A stretch of DNA of 64,000 bases from Magnetospirillum sp902729445. GTDB taxonomy: Bacteria; Pseudomonadota; Alphaproteobacteria; Rhodospirillales; Magnetospirillaceae. The DNA lies in NCBI RefSeq assembly GCF_902729445.1, contig NZ_CACVCE010000072.1, forward strand, positions 86,918-150,917. The letters are read 5' to 3'. Shown piece after piece: positions 26,917-35,902 of the stretch. Made by a program: the position numbers and the translations under genes. Under the pieces are notes generated by a model, which was not told the origin of the DNA, ran no database searches, and saw only the letters and a list, made by a program, of their open reading frames with translations. Every line of letters starts with the position of its first letter. Position 1 is the stretch's first letter.

Positions 26917-28719
26917 ATGCCCCACGCCGCCGCCCCTGCCCGCGAAATAGTGCTGACCGGCATGGCGGTCAGCCGGGGCATCGCCATCGGCACCGTCTAT
27001 CGCCACGATTCCGACCATGTCGCGGTGGCCGAGACCCGGATTCCCGCCTCGCGCCTGGCCGCCGAGAAGAAGCGCTTCGCCGCCGCCGTCGAGACGGCGC
27101 AGGGCCAGGTCGCCCAGATGCGCGCCAAGGCCGAGGGACTGGACGGCGCCGCCGCCGAGGAACTGGGTTACCTGCTGGATGCCTATCAGCAGATGCTGCA
27201 CGGCTCGCGCCTGGTCCGGGGCGTCGAGGGCCGCATCGAGTCCGAGCGCATCAATGCCGAGGCCGCCGTCCAGCACGAGATCGATTCCATCGCCCACGTC
27301 TTCGAGGCCATGGAGGATTCCTATCTGTCCGGCCGCGCCGCCGACGTGCGCGACCTGGGCCGGCGCCTGATCCGCAACCTGATCGGCCGCGACTGGAAGC
27401 CGTTCCAGACCCTGCCGAAGAATAGCGTCATCCTGGGCGAGGAACTGACCCCGGCCGATACCGCGCTGCTGGACCCCAAGGTGGTGGCCGGCATCGCCAC
27501 CCAACTGGGCGGCGCCGAAAGCCATACCGCCATCATGGCCCGCTCGCTGGGCCTGCCGGCGGTGCTGGGCGTCGCCGAACTGATGCGCCATGCCCGCAGC
27601 GGCGACGTGGTGGTGATCGACGGCCGCAACGGCCGGGTGGTGTTGAACCCGTCGGACGATCTGCTGGACGCCTATCGCAAGATGCGCGCCGACTTCCTGC
27701 GCACCCGCCGCCAACTGTCGCGCCTGAAGGATTTGCCGGCGACCACCCGCGACGGCCAGCGGGTCCAACTGGAAGCCAATATCGAACTGCCTGGCGAAGT
27801 GGCCTCGGCCCTGGCCGCCGGGGCCGAGGGCATCGGCCTGTTGCGCTCGGAATTCCTGTTCATGAACCGCGACGACGTGCCGGACGAGGACGAACAGTTC
27901 GCCGCCTACCAGGCGGTGATCCAGGGCATGGGCGGACGCGAGGTCACCATCCGCACCCTGGATGTCGGCGGCGACAAGCTGGCGCACGGACTGGGCGTCA
28001 ATCCCGGCCCCAACCCGTCCTTGGGCCTGCGCGCCGTGCGGCTGTCGCTGGCCCGGCCCGAACTGCTGGAAGCGCAACTGGCGGCGATCCTGCGGGCTTC
28101 GGCCTTCGGGCGGGTGCGTATCCTGGTGCCGATGGTCGCCACCGTCGAGGAGATCCAGGCGGTGCGAGCCACCCTGGAAAAGGTGGTCCGCCGCCTGAAG
28201 CGGGCCGGCGTGGCGATGGCCGACCCGCTGCCGCCGCTGGGCGTGATGATCGAGGTGCCGGGCGCGGCGCTGGGGGCCGACGCGCTGGCCTTCAATTCCG
28301 ATTTCTTCTCGATCGGCACCAACGACCTGACCCAGTACACCCTGGCCATCGACCGCGCCGATGAAGCGGTCGCCAGCCTTTACAACCCGCTGCATCCGGC
28401 GGTGCTGCGGCTGATCCAGTTCACCACCGAAGCCGCCAAACGCGCCCGGATCCCGGTGGCGGTGTGCGGCGAGGTGGCGGGCGATCCGCGCTATACCGCC
28501 TTGCTGCTGGGCTTGGGCATCCGCGACCTGTCGATGTCGGCCACCAACATCGCCGTGGTCAAGCAGCGCGTGCGCGGACTGGACCTTTCGGCCGCCAGCC
28601 GCATGGCCCGCCTGGTGATGGAACAAAGCGACGCCGCCCGCATCGCCGGCCTGGTGGACGGGTTCTCGTCCGCCGACGGAGCGGCCGACCGGGCCTCGGC
28701 CGCCCTCATGCCGACATAA
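26917..28719 (+). CDS. ptsI: PTS enzyme I, 600 aa
   Basis: Phosphoenolpyruvate-protein phosphotransferase with the HPr-interaction domain at the N-terminus, phospho-His203 in GGAESHTAIMARS, and the PEP-binding domain with GIGLLRSEFLFM, the CGEVAGDP cysteine loop and a DLSMSATNI helix. Unlike PtsP it has no N-terminal GAF domain. It completes an HPr kinase-controlled phosphorelay without sugar permeases. Confidence 0.94.
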   Translation: MPHAAAPAREIVLTGMAVSRGIAIGTVYRHDSDHVAVAETRIPASRLAAEKKRFAAAVETAQGQVAQMRAKAEGLDGAAAEELGYLLDAYQQMLHGSRLVRGVEGRIESERINAEAAVQHEIDSIAHVFEAMEDSYLSGRAADVRDLGRRLIRNLIGRDWKPFQTLPKNSVILGEELTPADTALLDPKVVAGIATQLGGAESHTAIMARSLGLPAVLGVAELMRHARSGDVVVIDGRNGRVVLNPSDDLLDAYRKMRADFLRTRRQLSRLKDLPATTRDGQRVQLEANIELPGEVASALAAGAEGIGLLRSEFLFMNRDDVPDEDEQFAAYQAVIQGMGGREVTIRTLDVGGDKLAHGLGVNPGPNPSLGLRAVRLSLARPELLEAQLAAILRASAFGRVRILVPMVATVEEIQAVRATLEKVVRRLKRAGVAMADPLPPLGVMIEVPGAALGADALAFNSDFFSIGTNDLTQYTLAIDRADEAVASLYNPLHPAVLRLIQFTTEAAKRARIPVAVCGEVAGDPRYTALLLGLGIRDLSMSATNIAVVKQRVRGLDLSAASRMARLVMEQSDAARIAGLVDGFSSADGAADRASAALMPT

Positions 28720-28731
28720 AGATATCTTTAT
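28716..28731. promoter_or_regulatory. 16-bp palindrome upstream of ahcY, candidate SahR operator
   Basis: ATAAAGATATCTTTAT is a perfect palindrome that starts at the ptsI stop codon and lies 75 bp before ahcY. It stands out in GC-rich DNA. SahR, an ArsR-family regulator responding to S-adenosylhomocysteine, controls ahcY in many proteobacteria. I believe its sites resemble this, but I cannot check. Confidence 0.55.
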
Positions 28732-28806
28732 ATCACCCTTGCAATCGCCGTTCGGCCCTGCTACAACGCCGTCCAGTCACACTCCCGCTGGAAGGGTCGT
28801 TTTCCC

Positions 28807-30198
28807 ATGACCGATTACGTCGTCGCCGACATCGCTTTGGCCGATTGGGGCCGCAAGGAACTGGACATCGCCGAGAGCGAGATGCCCGGCCTGATGGCCA
28901 CCCGCGCCGAATTCGGCCCCAGCCAGCCGCTGAAGGGCGCCCGCATCGCCGGTTCCCTGCACATGACCATTCAGACCGGCGTGCTGATCGAGACCCTGAA
29001 GGCCCTGGGCGCCGACGTGCGCTGGGCGTCTTGCAACATCTTCTCGACCCAGGACCATGCCGCCGCCGCCATCGCCGCCGCCGGCACCCCGGTCTTCGCC
29101 ATCAAGGGCGAGAGCCTGGAAGAATATTGGGACTACACCCACCGCATCTTCGACTGGGCCGATGGCGGCTGCCCCAACATGATCCTGGATGATGGCGGCG
29201 ACGCCACGCTGCTGATCCATCTGGGCATGCGGGCGGAAAAGGACCTGTCGGTCCTGGCCAACCCCACCTGCGAGGAAGAGGAAGTCCTGTTCGCCTCCAT
29301 CAAGAAGAAGCTGGAAACCGACAAGACCTGGTATTCCCGCAACGGCGCCGCCATCCGCGGCGTGACCGAGGAAACCACCACCGGCGTCCATCGTCTGTAC
29401 GAGATGGAGAAGAAGGGCACCCTGCTGTGGCCGGCCATCAACGTCAACGATTCGGTGACCAAGTCGAAGTTCGACAACAAGTATGGCTGCCGTGAAAGCC
29501 TGGTCGACGGCATCCGCCGCGCCACCGACGTCATGCTGGCCGGCAAGGTCGCCGTGGTCGCCGGCTTCGGCGATGTCGGCAAGGGCTCGGCCGAAAGCCT
29601 GGCCAGCCAGGGCTGCCGCGTCATCGTCACCGAGATCGACCCGATCTGCGCCCTGCAGGCCTGCATGGAAGGCTATGAGGTCCTGACCATGGAAGAGGCC
29701 GCGCCCCGCGGCGACATCTTCGTCACCACCACCGGCAATGTCGACGTCATCACCGTCGATCACATGCGGGCGATGAAGGACCGGGCCATCGTCTGCAACA
29801 TCGGCCACTTCGACAGCGAGATCCAGGTCGCCGGCCTGAAGAACTTCCAGTGGACCAACATCAAGCCGCAGGTCGACGAGATCAAGTTCCCCGGCGGCAA
29901 CCGCATCTTGCTGCTGGCCGAGGGCCGTCTGGTCAATCTGGGCTGCGCCACCGGCCATCCCAGCTTCGTGATGAGCGCCAGCTTCACCAACCAGGTGCTG
30001 GCCCAGATGGACATCTTCTGCAATCCCGGCAAGTACGAGAAGAAGGTCTATGTGCTGCCCAAGCATCTGGACGAGAAGGTCGCAGCATTGCACCTGGCCA
30101 AGCTGGGCGCCACGCTGACCAAGCTGAACGCCAAGCAGTCCGAGTATATCGGCGTCGCGGTCGAAGGCCCGTTCAAGCCCGACACCTACCGCTACTAA
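28807..30198 (+). CDS. ahcY: S-adenosylhomocysteine hydrolase, 463 aa
   Basis: NAD-dependent hydrolysis of SAH to adenosine and homocysteine, regenerating the methyl cycle. The NAD-binding Rossmann motif is VAVVAGFGDVGKGSAESL, and the C-terminus ends KPDTYRY, the family signature. The insert typical of the long bacterial type is present. Transcription is monocistronic: an operator-like palindrome lies upstream and an intrinsic terminator downstream. Confidence 0.97.
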   Translation: MTDYVVADIALADWGRKELDIAESEMPGLMATRAEFGPSQPLKGARIAGSLHMTIQTGVLIETLKALGADVRWASCNIFSTQDHAAAAIAAAGTPVFAIKGESLEEYWDYTHRIFDWADGGCPNMILDDGGDATLLIHLGMRAEKDLSVLANPTCEEEEVLFASIKKKLETDKTWYSRNGAAIRGVTEETTTGVHRLYEMEKKGTLLWPAINVNDSVTKSKFDNKYGCRESLVDGIRRATDVMLAGKVAVVAGFGDVGKGSAESLASQGCRVIVTEIDPICALQACMEGYEVLTMEEAAPRGDIFVTTTGNVDVITVDHMRAMKDRAIVCNIGHFDSEIQVAGLKNFQWTNIKPQVDEIKFPGGNRILLLAEGRLVNLGCATGHPSFVMSASFTNQVLAQMDIFCNPGKYEKKVYVLPKHLDEKVAALHLAKLGATLTKLNAKQSEYIGVAVEGPFKPDTYRY

Positions 30199-30215
30199 GT
30201 TCGGCTGATGTGAAG

Positions 30216-30245
30216 AAGCCCCCCGGTCACCGCCGGGGGGCTTTT
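30216..30245 (+). terminator. Intrinsic terminator after ahcY
   Basis: Hairpin AAGCCCCCCGG/CCGGGGGGCTT followed by TTCTTAT, 18 nt after the ahcY stop. Confidence 0.88.
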
Positions 30246-30297
30246 CTTATGACCGGCCGGTGCCTAGGTTAAGAGGTGGGCAGGATGGGAGACGCGG

Positions 30298-30795
30298 ATG
30301 GCTGCCGCACTGGAAATCGGGACGAGTAGCCGGCTGACCTGGCTTCTCGAGACGGCGTTGCGGCGGGTGCGCGCCGTTCCCGGCGGCGATTGCCTGGTCC
30401 GTGCGGCGGTGGTGGGATACCATCCGCCGACCGAAACGGTGTGGTCGGCAGCCTTCGCCGGCCGTGCCTGCCCCTATCTCGACCGCCTGGACCTGCCGCT
30501 GTCCGACCTGCCCGGACTGGACCTTGGCACCCGCAGCGGTCGGTACCGGATCATCCACGACATCGCCCAGGTCGGCGACAGCCGCGCCCGCCATGTCCAG
30601 GCCTTGCTGGAGGCCGGCATCCGCTCCAGCCTGACCGCCGCCGTGCCGGGCTTGCACGAGGTCGGCGGCTTCCTTTTCCTGAATGCCGAGCAGCCGGGCG
30701 CCTTCACCCCCGACCTGCAGGCGGCCATCCGCCCACGTCTGGACGAGACCCTGACCCTGGTGCGCCGCGAACTGAACCGACCGATCACGAAGTAA
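30298..30795 (+). CDS. GAF-like domain protein, 165 aa
   Basis: The order of segments (LGTRSGRYRIIHDIAQ...QALLEAGIRSSLTAAVPGLHEVGGFLFLNAEQPGAFTP) fits a single GAF domain, a small-molecule sensory fold. No output domain is attached, so it may act in trans. Ligand unknown. The stop codon lies directly at the first arm of a hairpin belonging to the repeat region 30795-30926. Confidence 0.55.
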   Translation: MAAALEIGTSSRLTWLLETALRRVRAVPGGDCLVRAAVVGYHPPTETVWSAAFAGRACPYLDRLDLPLSDLPGLDLGTRSGRYRIIHDIAQVGDSRARHVQALLEAGIRSSLTAAVPGLHEVGGFLFLNAEQPGAFTPDLQAAIRPRLDETLTLVRRELNRPITK

Positions 30796-30832
30796 TACCG
30801 GCCAACCTTTGATGTGACTTGTTGGCCGGTAT
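30795..30832. repeat. Hairpin at the end of the GAF-like gene
   Basis: ATACCGGCCAAC (30795-30806) and GTTGGCCGGTAT (30821-30832) form a perfect 12-bp stem with a 14-nt loop, beginning inside the stop codon. There is no T-run after it. The core CCGGCCAA is shared with the second stem of the neighbouring repeat. Confidence 0.65.
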
Positions 30833-30853
30833 CCTGCCGCCATTGCGGCGGCG

Positions 30854-30926
30854 GCCAAGCCCGCGGATGCGGGCGCCCGGCGAGGGGCGATACAACCGGC
30901 CAATTCATTGGCCGGTTGGTATAAAC
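30854..30926. repeat. Two-stem dispersed repeat, copy 1
   Basis: Stem I GCCCGC/GCGGGC with loop GGAT, then stem II AACCGGCCAAT (30894-30904) and ATTGGCCGGTT (30907-30917) with a 2-nt loop, then GGTATAA. It aligns along its whole length with 52281-52353. Stem II differs at three base pairs and all three are compensatory. The element runs into the last codons of the P-type ATPase gene on the minus strand. Confidence 0.72.
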
Positions 30927-33595
30927 CGCCCGATCGCCTTGCGCGCCTCGTCCAGCACCAGCACCATCGAGGCCACCGCCACCGCAACCCCCCATTGCAG
31001 CGCCGACAGGTCCGAGGTGTGGAAGATCGCCTGGGCCGGCCCCCAATGCACCGCCGCCGCCTGCAGGGCGATCACGCCGGCCAGGGCGACCCACAATTTG
31101 GCATTGGCGAACATCTGCGGGCCCAGCGCCGATTCGTGACCGACCCGGGCGTTGAAGACGTTGAAGAACTGGAACAGGACGAAGGTGGTGAAGGCCAGGG
31201 TGCGGGCCTGGGTCTCGTCGCCCGTGCTTAAGCCCCAGGCGAACACGGCCAAGGTGCCCACCGCCATGGTGGTGCCGTAAAGGGCCAGCTTCAGCAGCCG
31301 GCGCACCGACAAGATCGCCTCGCCCTGGGCCTTGGGCGGTTCCTCCATCAGGCCCGGCCGCGCCGGGTCGAACGACAAGGCCAAAGCCGGCGGGCCGTCC
31401 ATGATGATGTTGACCCACAGGATCTGGATCGGATGGAACGGGCTGGCCAGGCCGATGATCGGCGCCGCCAGCACAGTCAGCAAGGCGCCGATATTGGTCG
31501 AGAGCTGGAAGCGCACGAACTTGACGATATTGTCGGTGATGGTGCGTCCCTCGCGCACGGCGCCCACCACCGTCGAGAAATCGTCGTCGGTCAGCACCAT
31601 GGTCGCCGCCTCGCGCGTCACGTCCGAGCCGGTGCGGCCCATCGCCACCCCGATATGCGCCGCCTTCAGCGAGGCGGCGTCGTTGACGCCGTCGCCGGTC
31701 ATGGCGGCGACATGGCCGCGCGCCCGAAGGGCCTCGACGATGCGGACCTTGTGTTCCGGGGCGACGCGGGCGAACACCGCGATATCGTCGATCCGCCCGG
31801 CCAGTTCGGCATCGTCCATGCGGTCCAGTTCGGCCCCGGTCACCACCTCGCCGTCCAGGCCCAAGGCGCGGCCGATGGCCGCCGCCGTCACCCGGTGGTC
31901 GCCGGTGATCATCTTGACGGCAATCCCCGCCGTCCGGCACGCCGCCACCGCCGCCCGCGCACCCGGTCGCGGCGGGTCCAGCAGGCCGATCAGCGCGGTC
32001 AGGGTCAGGTCCCGCGCGGCAGCCAGCGGGTCGGCCAGGGCGGTTTCGTCCACCTCCGCCTCGGCCAGGGCCAGCACCCTCAGCGCCTTGGCGGCCATCG
32101 CCTCGTTCTCGCGCGCCACCTGATCGGCCCGCTCGCGGTCCAGGACATGCTCGCCGCCTTCCAGCCGCACTGCCCGGCACAGGCCCAGCACCACGTCGGG
32201 CGCGCCCTTGACCAGCAGCCGCAGGCCGCCATCGGGCAAGCGGTGCACGCTGACCATGAACTTGCGCGCCGAATCGAACGGCACTTCCGCCAGGCGCGGC
32301 CAATCCTGAAGGGCATGGGCCTTGTCGGCCAGCACCAGCAGCGCGCCCTCGGTGGCGTCGCCCACCACCATCCGGCCGCCCTGGCCGTCATCGGCCAGCA
32401 TTGATTCGGTGCACAGACGGGCGGCGGCCAGATGGGGGGCGAGATCGGGAAGCGGGCCGCCATCGTCGGCCGGGCGCACCGCGCCCTCGCGGCCATACCC
32501 CTCGCCATCGACGACGAAACGCCGGCCGGCGGCCCAGCCGGCCACCGCCGTCATCTGGTTCATGGTCAAGGTGCCGGTCTTGTCGGAACAGATCACCGTG
32601 GTCGAGCCCAGGGTCTCGACCGCCGCCAGCCGCTTGACGATGGCCCCCTTCCGGGCCATGCGCACCATGCCGATGGCCAGCGTCACCGTCACCACCGCCG
32701 GCAGACCCTCGGGGATGGCGGCCACCGCCAGGGCGATGGCGGTCAGCACCAATTGGGCGACCGGCTCGCCGCGCATCAGCCCCAGCGCCAGATACAAGGC
32801 CACCACCAGCCCGGCCAGCAGGGCCAGGCGCCGGCCCAGTTGGTCCAGGCGCTGTTGCAAGGGGGTGGTTTCGTCGCCGGCCGCCTGCAGCATGCCGGCG
32901 ATGCGGCCCATTTCGGTCGCGGCCCCGGTGGCGGCCACCACCATCTCGCCGCGCCCGCGGGTGACCACACTGTTCATGTGGGCCAGGTTGGTGCGCTCGG
33001 CCAGGGGCAGATCGTGGTCGGACAGCGCATCCAATTGCTTGGCCACCGCCAGCGATTCGCCGGTCAGCGAGGATTCATCGATTTCCAGTTGATGGGCCAC
33101 CGCCAGCCGGCCGTCGGCGGGGATGCGGTCGCCGGCTTCCAGCAGCACCACGTCGCCGGGCACCAGCTGGGCGGCCGGCACCTCCTGCTTGGTGCCGTCG
33201 CGCCGCACCCGGCACAGGGCCGGCAGCATCGCCTTCAAGGCGTCCAGAGCCTTCTCGGCGCGGAATTCCTGATAAAACCCCAGGGCGCCGTTGAACAGGA
33301 TCACCCCGAAGATCACCAGCATGTCGGTGGTGTCGCCGACGAAGCCGGCCAGCGCACCGGCCACCAGCAGCACCAGCACCAGCAGGCTGGTGAACTGGCT
33401 GACCACCATTTTCCACAGCGGCCGGGGCGGCGGCTCGGGCAGCCGGTTGGCGCCGAAGCGGTCCAGCCGGGCTTGCGCCTCGGGCGCCGACAGTCCGGCC
33501 CCGATGTCGGCATCCAGGCGCAGGCAGGCATCCTGTACGGACAGGACGTGCCAGGGCTGGCGACGGTCGCCGGATGGGGAAATCCTTGGGCTCAT
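30905..33595 (-). CDS. Cation-transporting P-type ATPase, P2A (Ca2+-like) subfamily, 896 aa
   Basis: N-terminal cation-ATPase domain, TGES motif (SSLTGESLA), PEGL in helix M4 (AAIPEGLPAVV, the Ca2+/P2 type), phosphorylated Asp338 in SDKTGTLT, the GDGVND hinge, and a C-terminal membrane domain. PEGL favours Ca2+, Mn2+ or Na+/K+-like substrates over heavy metals. Its C-terminal residues FIPTGQ and stop lie within the dispersed repeat, suggesting that the repeat's insertion set the present C-terminus. Confidence 0.88.
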   Translation of the reverse strand: MSPRISPSGDRRQPWHVLSVQDACLRLDADIGAGLSAPEAQARLDRFGANRLPEPPPRPLWKMVVSQFTSLLVLVLLVAGALAGFVGDTTDMLVIFGVILFNGALGFYQEFRAEKALDALKAMLPALCRVRRDGTKQEVPAAQLVPGDVVLLEAGDRIPADGRLAVAHQLEIDESSLTGESLAVAKQLDALSDHDLPLAERTNLAHMNSVVTRGRGEMVVAATGAATEMGRIAGMLQAAGDETTPLQQRLDQLGRRLALLAGLVVALYLALGLMRGEPVAQLVLTAIALAVAAIPEGLPAVVTVTLAIGMVRMARKGAIVKRLAAVETLGSTTVICSDKTGTLTMNQMTAVAGWAAGRRFVVDGEGYGREGAVRPADDGGPLPDLAPHLAAARLCTESMLADDGQGGRMVVGDATEGALLVLADKAHALQDWPRLAEVPFDSARKFMVSVHRLPDGGLRLLVKGAPDVVLGLCRAVRLEGGEHVLDRERADQVARENEAMAAKALRVLALAEAEVDETALADPLAAARDLTLTALIGLLDPPRPGARAAVAACRTAGIAVKMITGDHRVTAAAIGRALGLDGEVVTGAELDRMDDAELAGRIDDIAVFARVAPEHKVRIVEALRARGHVAAMTGDGVNDAASLKAAHIGVAMGRTGSDVTREAATMVLTDDDFSTVVGAVREGRTITDNIVKFVRFQLSTNIGALLTVLAAPIIGLASPFHPIQILWVNIIMDGPPALALSFDPARPGLMEEPPKAQGEAILSVRRLLKLALYGTTMAVGTLAVFAWGLSTGDETQARTLAFTTFVLFQFFNVFNARVGHESALGPQMFANAKLWVALAGVIALQAAAVHWGPAQAIFHTSDLSALQWGVAVAVASMVLVLDEARKAIGRFIPTGQ

Positions 33596-33646
33596 CCGAC
33601 CAAGATAAGCCCATCTCGGGTGGGTTCAACCCGGCAAGAACGCGGG

Positions 33647-34297
33647 TCAGACCTCGGTTTCGTTGAGGCCCATCTGCGAGGCGGCGACCACCGCCCGCGT
33701 GCGGTTGTTGACCCCCAAGGCCTTCAAGATGGCGGTGACGTGCAGCTTGACGGTGCCTTCCGCCAGTTCCAGCGAGCGGGCGATTTCCTTGTTCGACTTG
33801 CCCTGGCCCAGCAGCGCCAGCACTTCGCGCTGACGCGGAGTCAGGAACGAAATCGCCTGTTCGGTGGCGACCGGGTTGAAGGAATCGCTGCCCGACCCCT
33901 GCGGCTCGATCAAGGCCGGCGGCAGGTAGACGCCGCCCGACAGCACCAGGCGCAGCGCCGACAGCATCACCCGGCTGGGCGAACTTTTGGGAATGAAGCC
34001 CTGCGCCCCCATGTTGACCGCCTGCAGAACATGGCGGCGATCGTCGGCGGCCGACAGCACGATGATCGGCGTGCCGGGCAGGATCTCCTTGACCTGGCGC
34101 AGCCCCTCGGCCCATTCGGCGCCGGGCATGGTGAGGTCGAGCAAGACGAGGTCGAAGTCGGCACCGCCGCGCGCGACGGCGAACAGATCGCCATAATCGC
34201 AGGCCTCGACGATGGTCAGTTGCTCACCCAATTGCCCCAGGACATGGCGCAAGCCATCCCGAAACAGTTCGTGGTCATCGGCAATCAGTATCTTCAT
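33647..34297 (-). CDS. NarL/LuxR-family response regulator, 216 aa
   Basis: Receiver domain with Asp7-Asp8 and phosphoacceptor Asp54 (VLLDLTMPG), then a C-terminal LuxR helix-turn-helix (LTPRQREVLALLGQGKSNKEIARSLELAEGTVKLHVTAIL). No histidine kinase is adjacent, so it is an orphan. The ATG at 34297 was chosen because the receiver begins there; 23 upstream in-frame codons have no homology. Confidence 0.9.
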   Translation of the reverse strand: MKILIADDHELFRDGLRHVLGQLGEQLTIVEACDYGDLFAVARGGADFDLVLLDLTMPGAEWAEGLRQVKEILPGTPIIVLSAADDRRHVLQAVNMGAQGFIPKSSPSRVMLSALRLVLSGGVYLPPALIEPQGSGSDSFNPVATEQAISFLTPRQREVLALLGQGKSNKEIARSLELAEGTVKLHVTAILKALGVNNRTRAVVAASQMGLNETEV

Positions 34298-34820
34298 GGC
34301 GTCCCCACATGACCGGCATTGGCCACCGAGCACCCCGACCCCCGGCTCATGCGTCAATGTCGGCAACGCTTATCCTCCAATCGACGCGGCATGTCCCTAC
34401 GCAATAGGTTTGTAGGCCTGGCCGTACCTTTGTCCTTATCACGATATATGACCGCCCTTCGCAAAGCAAAGGCCGCTGGTCGGACCAATCTTAAGGCCTG
34501 CCACCTGACTGGGTAGGGTGATGGTGGACAAGACCATCCGACCCGTTTTCCCAACCGACCCCGCCGCATCGGGTACCGCCCCTTCACCCCCCAGGGTGGG
34601 ATGAAGAAAAGGTAATGATTTTTCACGCTTTTCCGGCGGGTTTTGGTGCTTTCTGGACTGGATTCCGCGGGCCTGATGTGCGATATGGTTGCCCGTTCGA
34701 ATTCGGCTGGCGGCACGCCAACGCGCCCCACCCGCAGCCCAGTGGACCGCACCACCGGGACAGCTTGGGGTGGGGTCCTGCCACCTGATTCATCCGTATC
34801 GTACCGAAGTGGAGGTAACT
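34298..34820. other. 523-bp intergenic region upstream of gap
   Basis: No credible gene. It is less GC-rich than its surroundings from about 34370 to 34630, with a poly-pyrimidine stretch and CCACCCTGGGG-like inverted bits near 34590. It holds the promoter regions of the divergent regulator (minus) and gap (plus). gap has a strong ribosome site AGTGGAGG at 34808-34815. No promoter could be assigned with confidence, and no riboswitch was recognised. Confidence 0.5.
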
Positions 34821-35822
34821 ATGACTGTTCGCGTCGCCATCAACGGCTTCGGCCGCATCGGCCGCATGGTGTTCCGCGCCGTCGCGAAGGAATTTCCCCA
34901 GATCGAGATCGTCGGCATCAACGACCTGCTCGATCCCGAATACCTCGCTTACATGCTGAAGTACGATTCGGTGCATGGCCGCTTCAACGGCAACATCGAG
35001 GTCGACGGCAACATTCTGTCGGTCAACAACAAGCCGGTCCTGCTGTCGGCCGAGCGTGACCCCGCCAACCTGAAGTGGGGCGAGCTGGACGTCGATGTGG
35101 TGATCGAATCGACCGGCCTGTTCCTGGACGCCGCCTCGGCCGAAAAGCATCTGAAGGCCGGCGCCAAGAAGGTGCTGATGAGCGCGCCCTCGAAGGACGA
35201 CACCCCGATGTTCGTCTATGGCGTCAACCACACCAAGTATGCCGGGGAAAAGATCGTCTCGGCCGCGTCGTGCACCACCAACTGCCTGGCCCCGGTGGCC
35301 AAGGTGCTGAACGACAATTGGGGTATCAAGCGCGGCCTGATGACCACCGTCCACGCCGCCACCGCCACCCAGAAGACCGTCGATGGCCCGTCCTCGAAGG
35401 ATTGGCGCGGCGGCCGCGGCATCCTGGAAAACATCATCCCCTCCTCGACCGGCGCCGCCAAGGCCGTCGGCAAGGTGCTGCCCGAGCTGAACAAGAAGCT
35501 GACCGGTATGGCCTTCCGCGTGCCGACCTCGGACGTCTCGGTGGTCGACCTGACCGTCGAGCTGAACAAGGACGCCAAGTACGAGGAAATCTGCGCCGCC
35601 ATGAAGAAGGCGTCGGAAGGCGAACTGAAGGGCGTGCTGGGCTATACCGAGGACAAGGTGGTCGCCACCGATTTCGTCGGCTGCAACATGCCGTCGATCT
35701 TCGACGCCGATGCCGGCATCGCCCTGGACAGCACCTTCGTCAAGGTCGTCACCTGGTACGACAACGAATACGGCTACACCTGCAACATGCTGCGGTTCCT
35801 GACCCACATCGCCAAGGGCTGA
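34821..35822 (+). CDS. gap: Glyceraldehyde-3-phosphate dehydrogenase, 333 aa
   Basis: Type I GAPDH for glycolysis/gluconeogenesis or the Calvin cycle. The Rossmann motif INGFGRIGR is at the N-terminus and the catalytic Cys151 is in SAASCTTNCLAPV, with WYDNEYGY near the C-terminus. NAD versus NADP preference cannot be stated. A terminator-like hairpin separates it from pgk 80 nt downstream, so pgk expression may be partly independent. Confidence 0.97.
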   Translation: MTVRVAINGFGRIGRMVFRAVAKEFPQIEIVGINDLLDPEYLAYMLKYDSVHGRFNGNIEVDGNILSVNNKPVLLSAERDPANLKWGELDVDVVIESTGLFLDAASAEKHLKAGAKKVLMSAPSKDDTPMFVYGVNHTKYAGEKIVSAASCTTNCLAPVAKVLNDNWGIKRGLMTTVHAATATQKTVDGPSSKDWRGGRGILENIIPSSTGAAKAVGKVLPELNKKLTGMAFRVPTSDVSVVDLTVELNKDAKYEEICAAMKKASEGELKGVLGYTEDKVVATDFVGCNMPSIFDADAGIALDSTFVKVVTWYDNEYGYTCNMLRFLTHIAKG

Positions 35823-35837
35823 GCATCTGTCTTCGGG

Positions 35838-35873
35838 GGGGCCGGGCGGCGACTGCCCGCCCGGCCCTTTTTC
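35838..35873 (+). terminator. Intrinsic terminator between gap and pgk
   Basis: GGGCCGGGCGG/CCGCCCGGCCC hairpin with loop around CGACTG, followed by TTTTT. It may attenuate rather than stop read-through into pgk. Confidence 0.82.
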
Positions 35874-35902
35874 ATTCCAAGAATCATCAGGGGGAAAACG
35901 CC

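Noticed and set aside
28732..28806. SAH or SAM-II riboswitch before ahcY
   Set aside because: The gap is short and lacks the conserved pseudoknot sequence elements I know for these classes.
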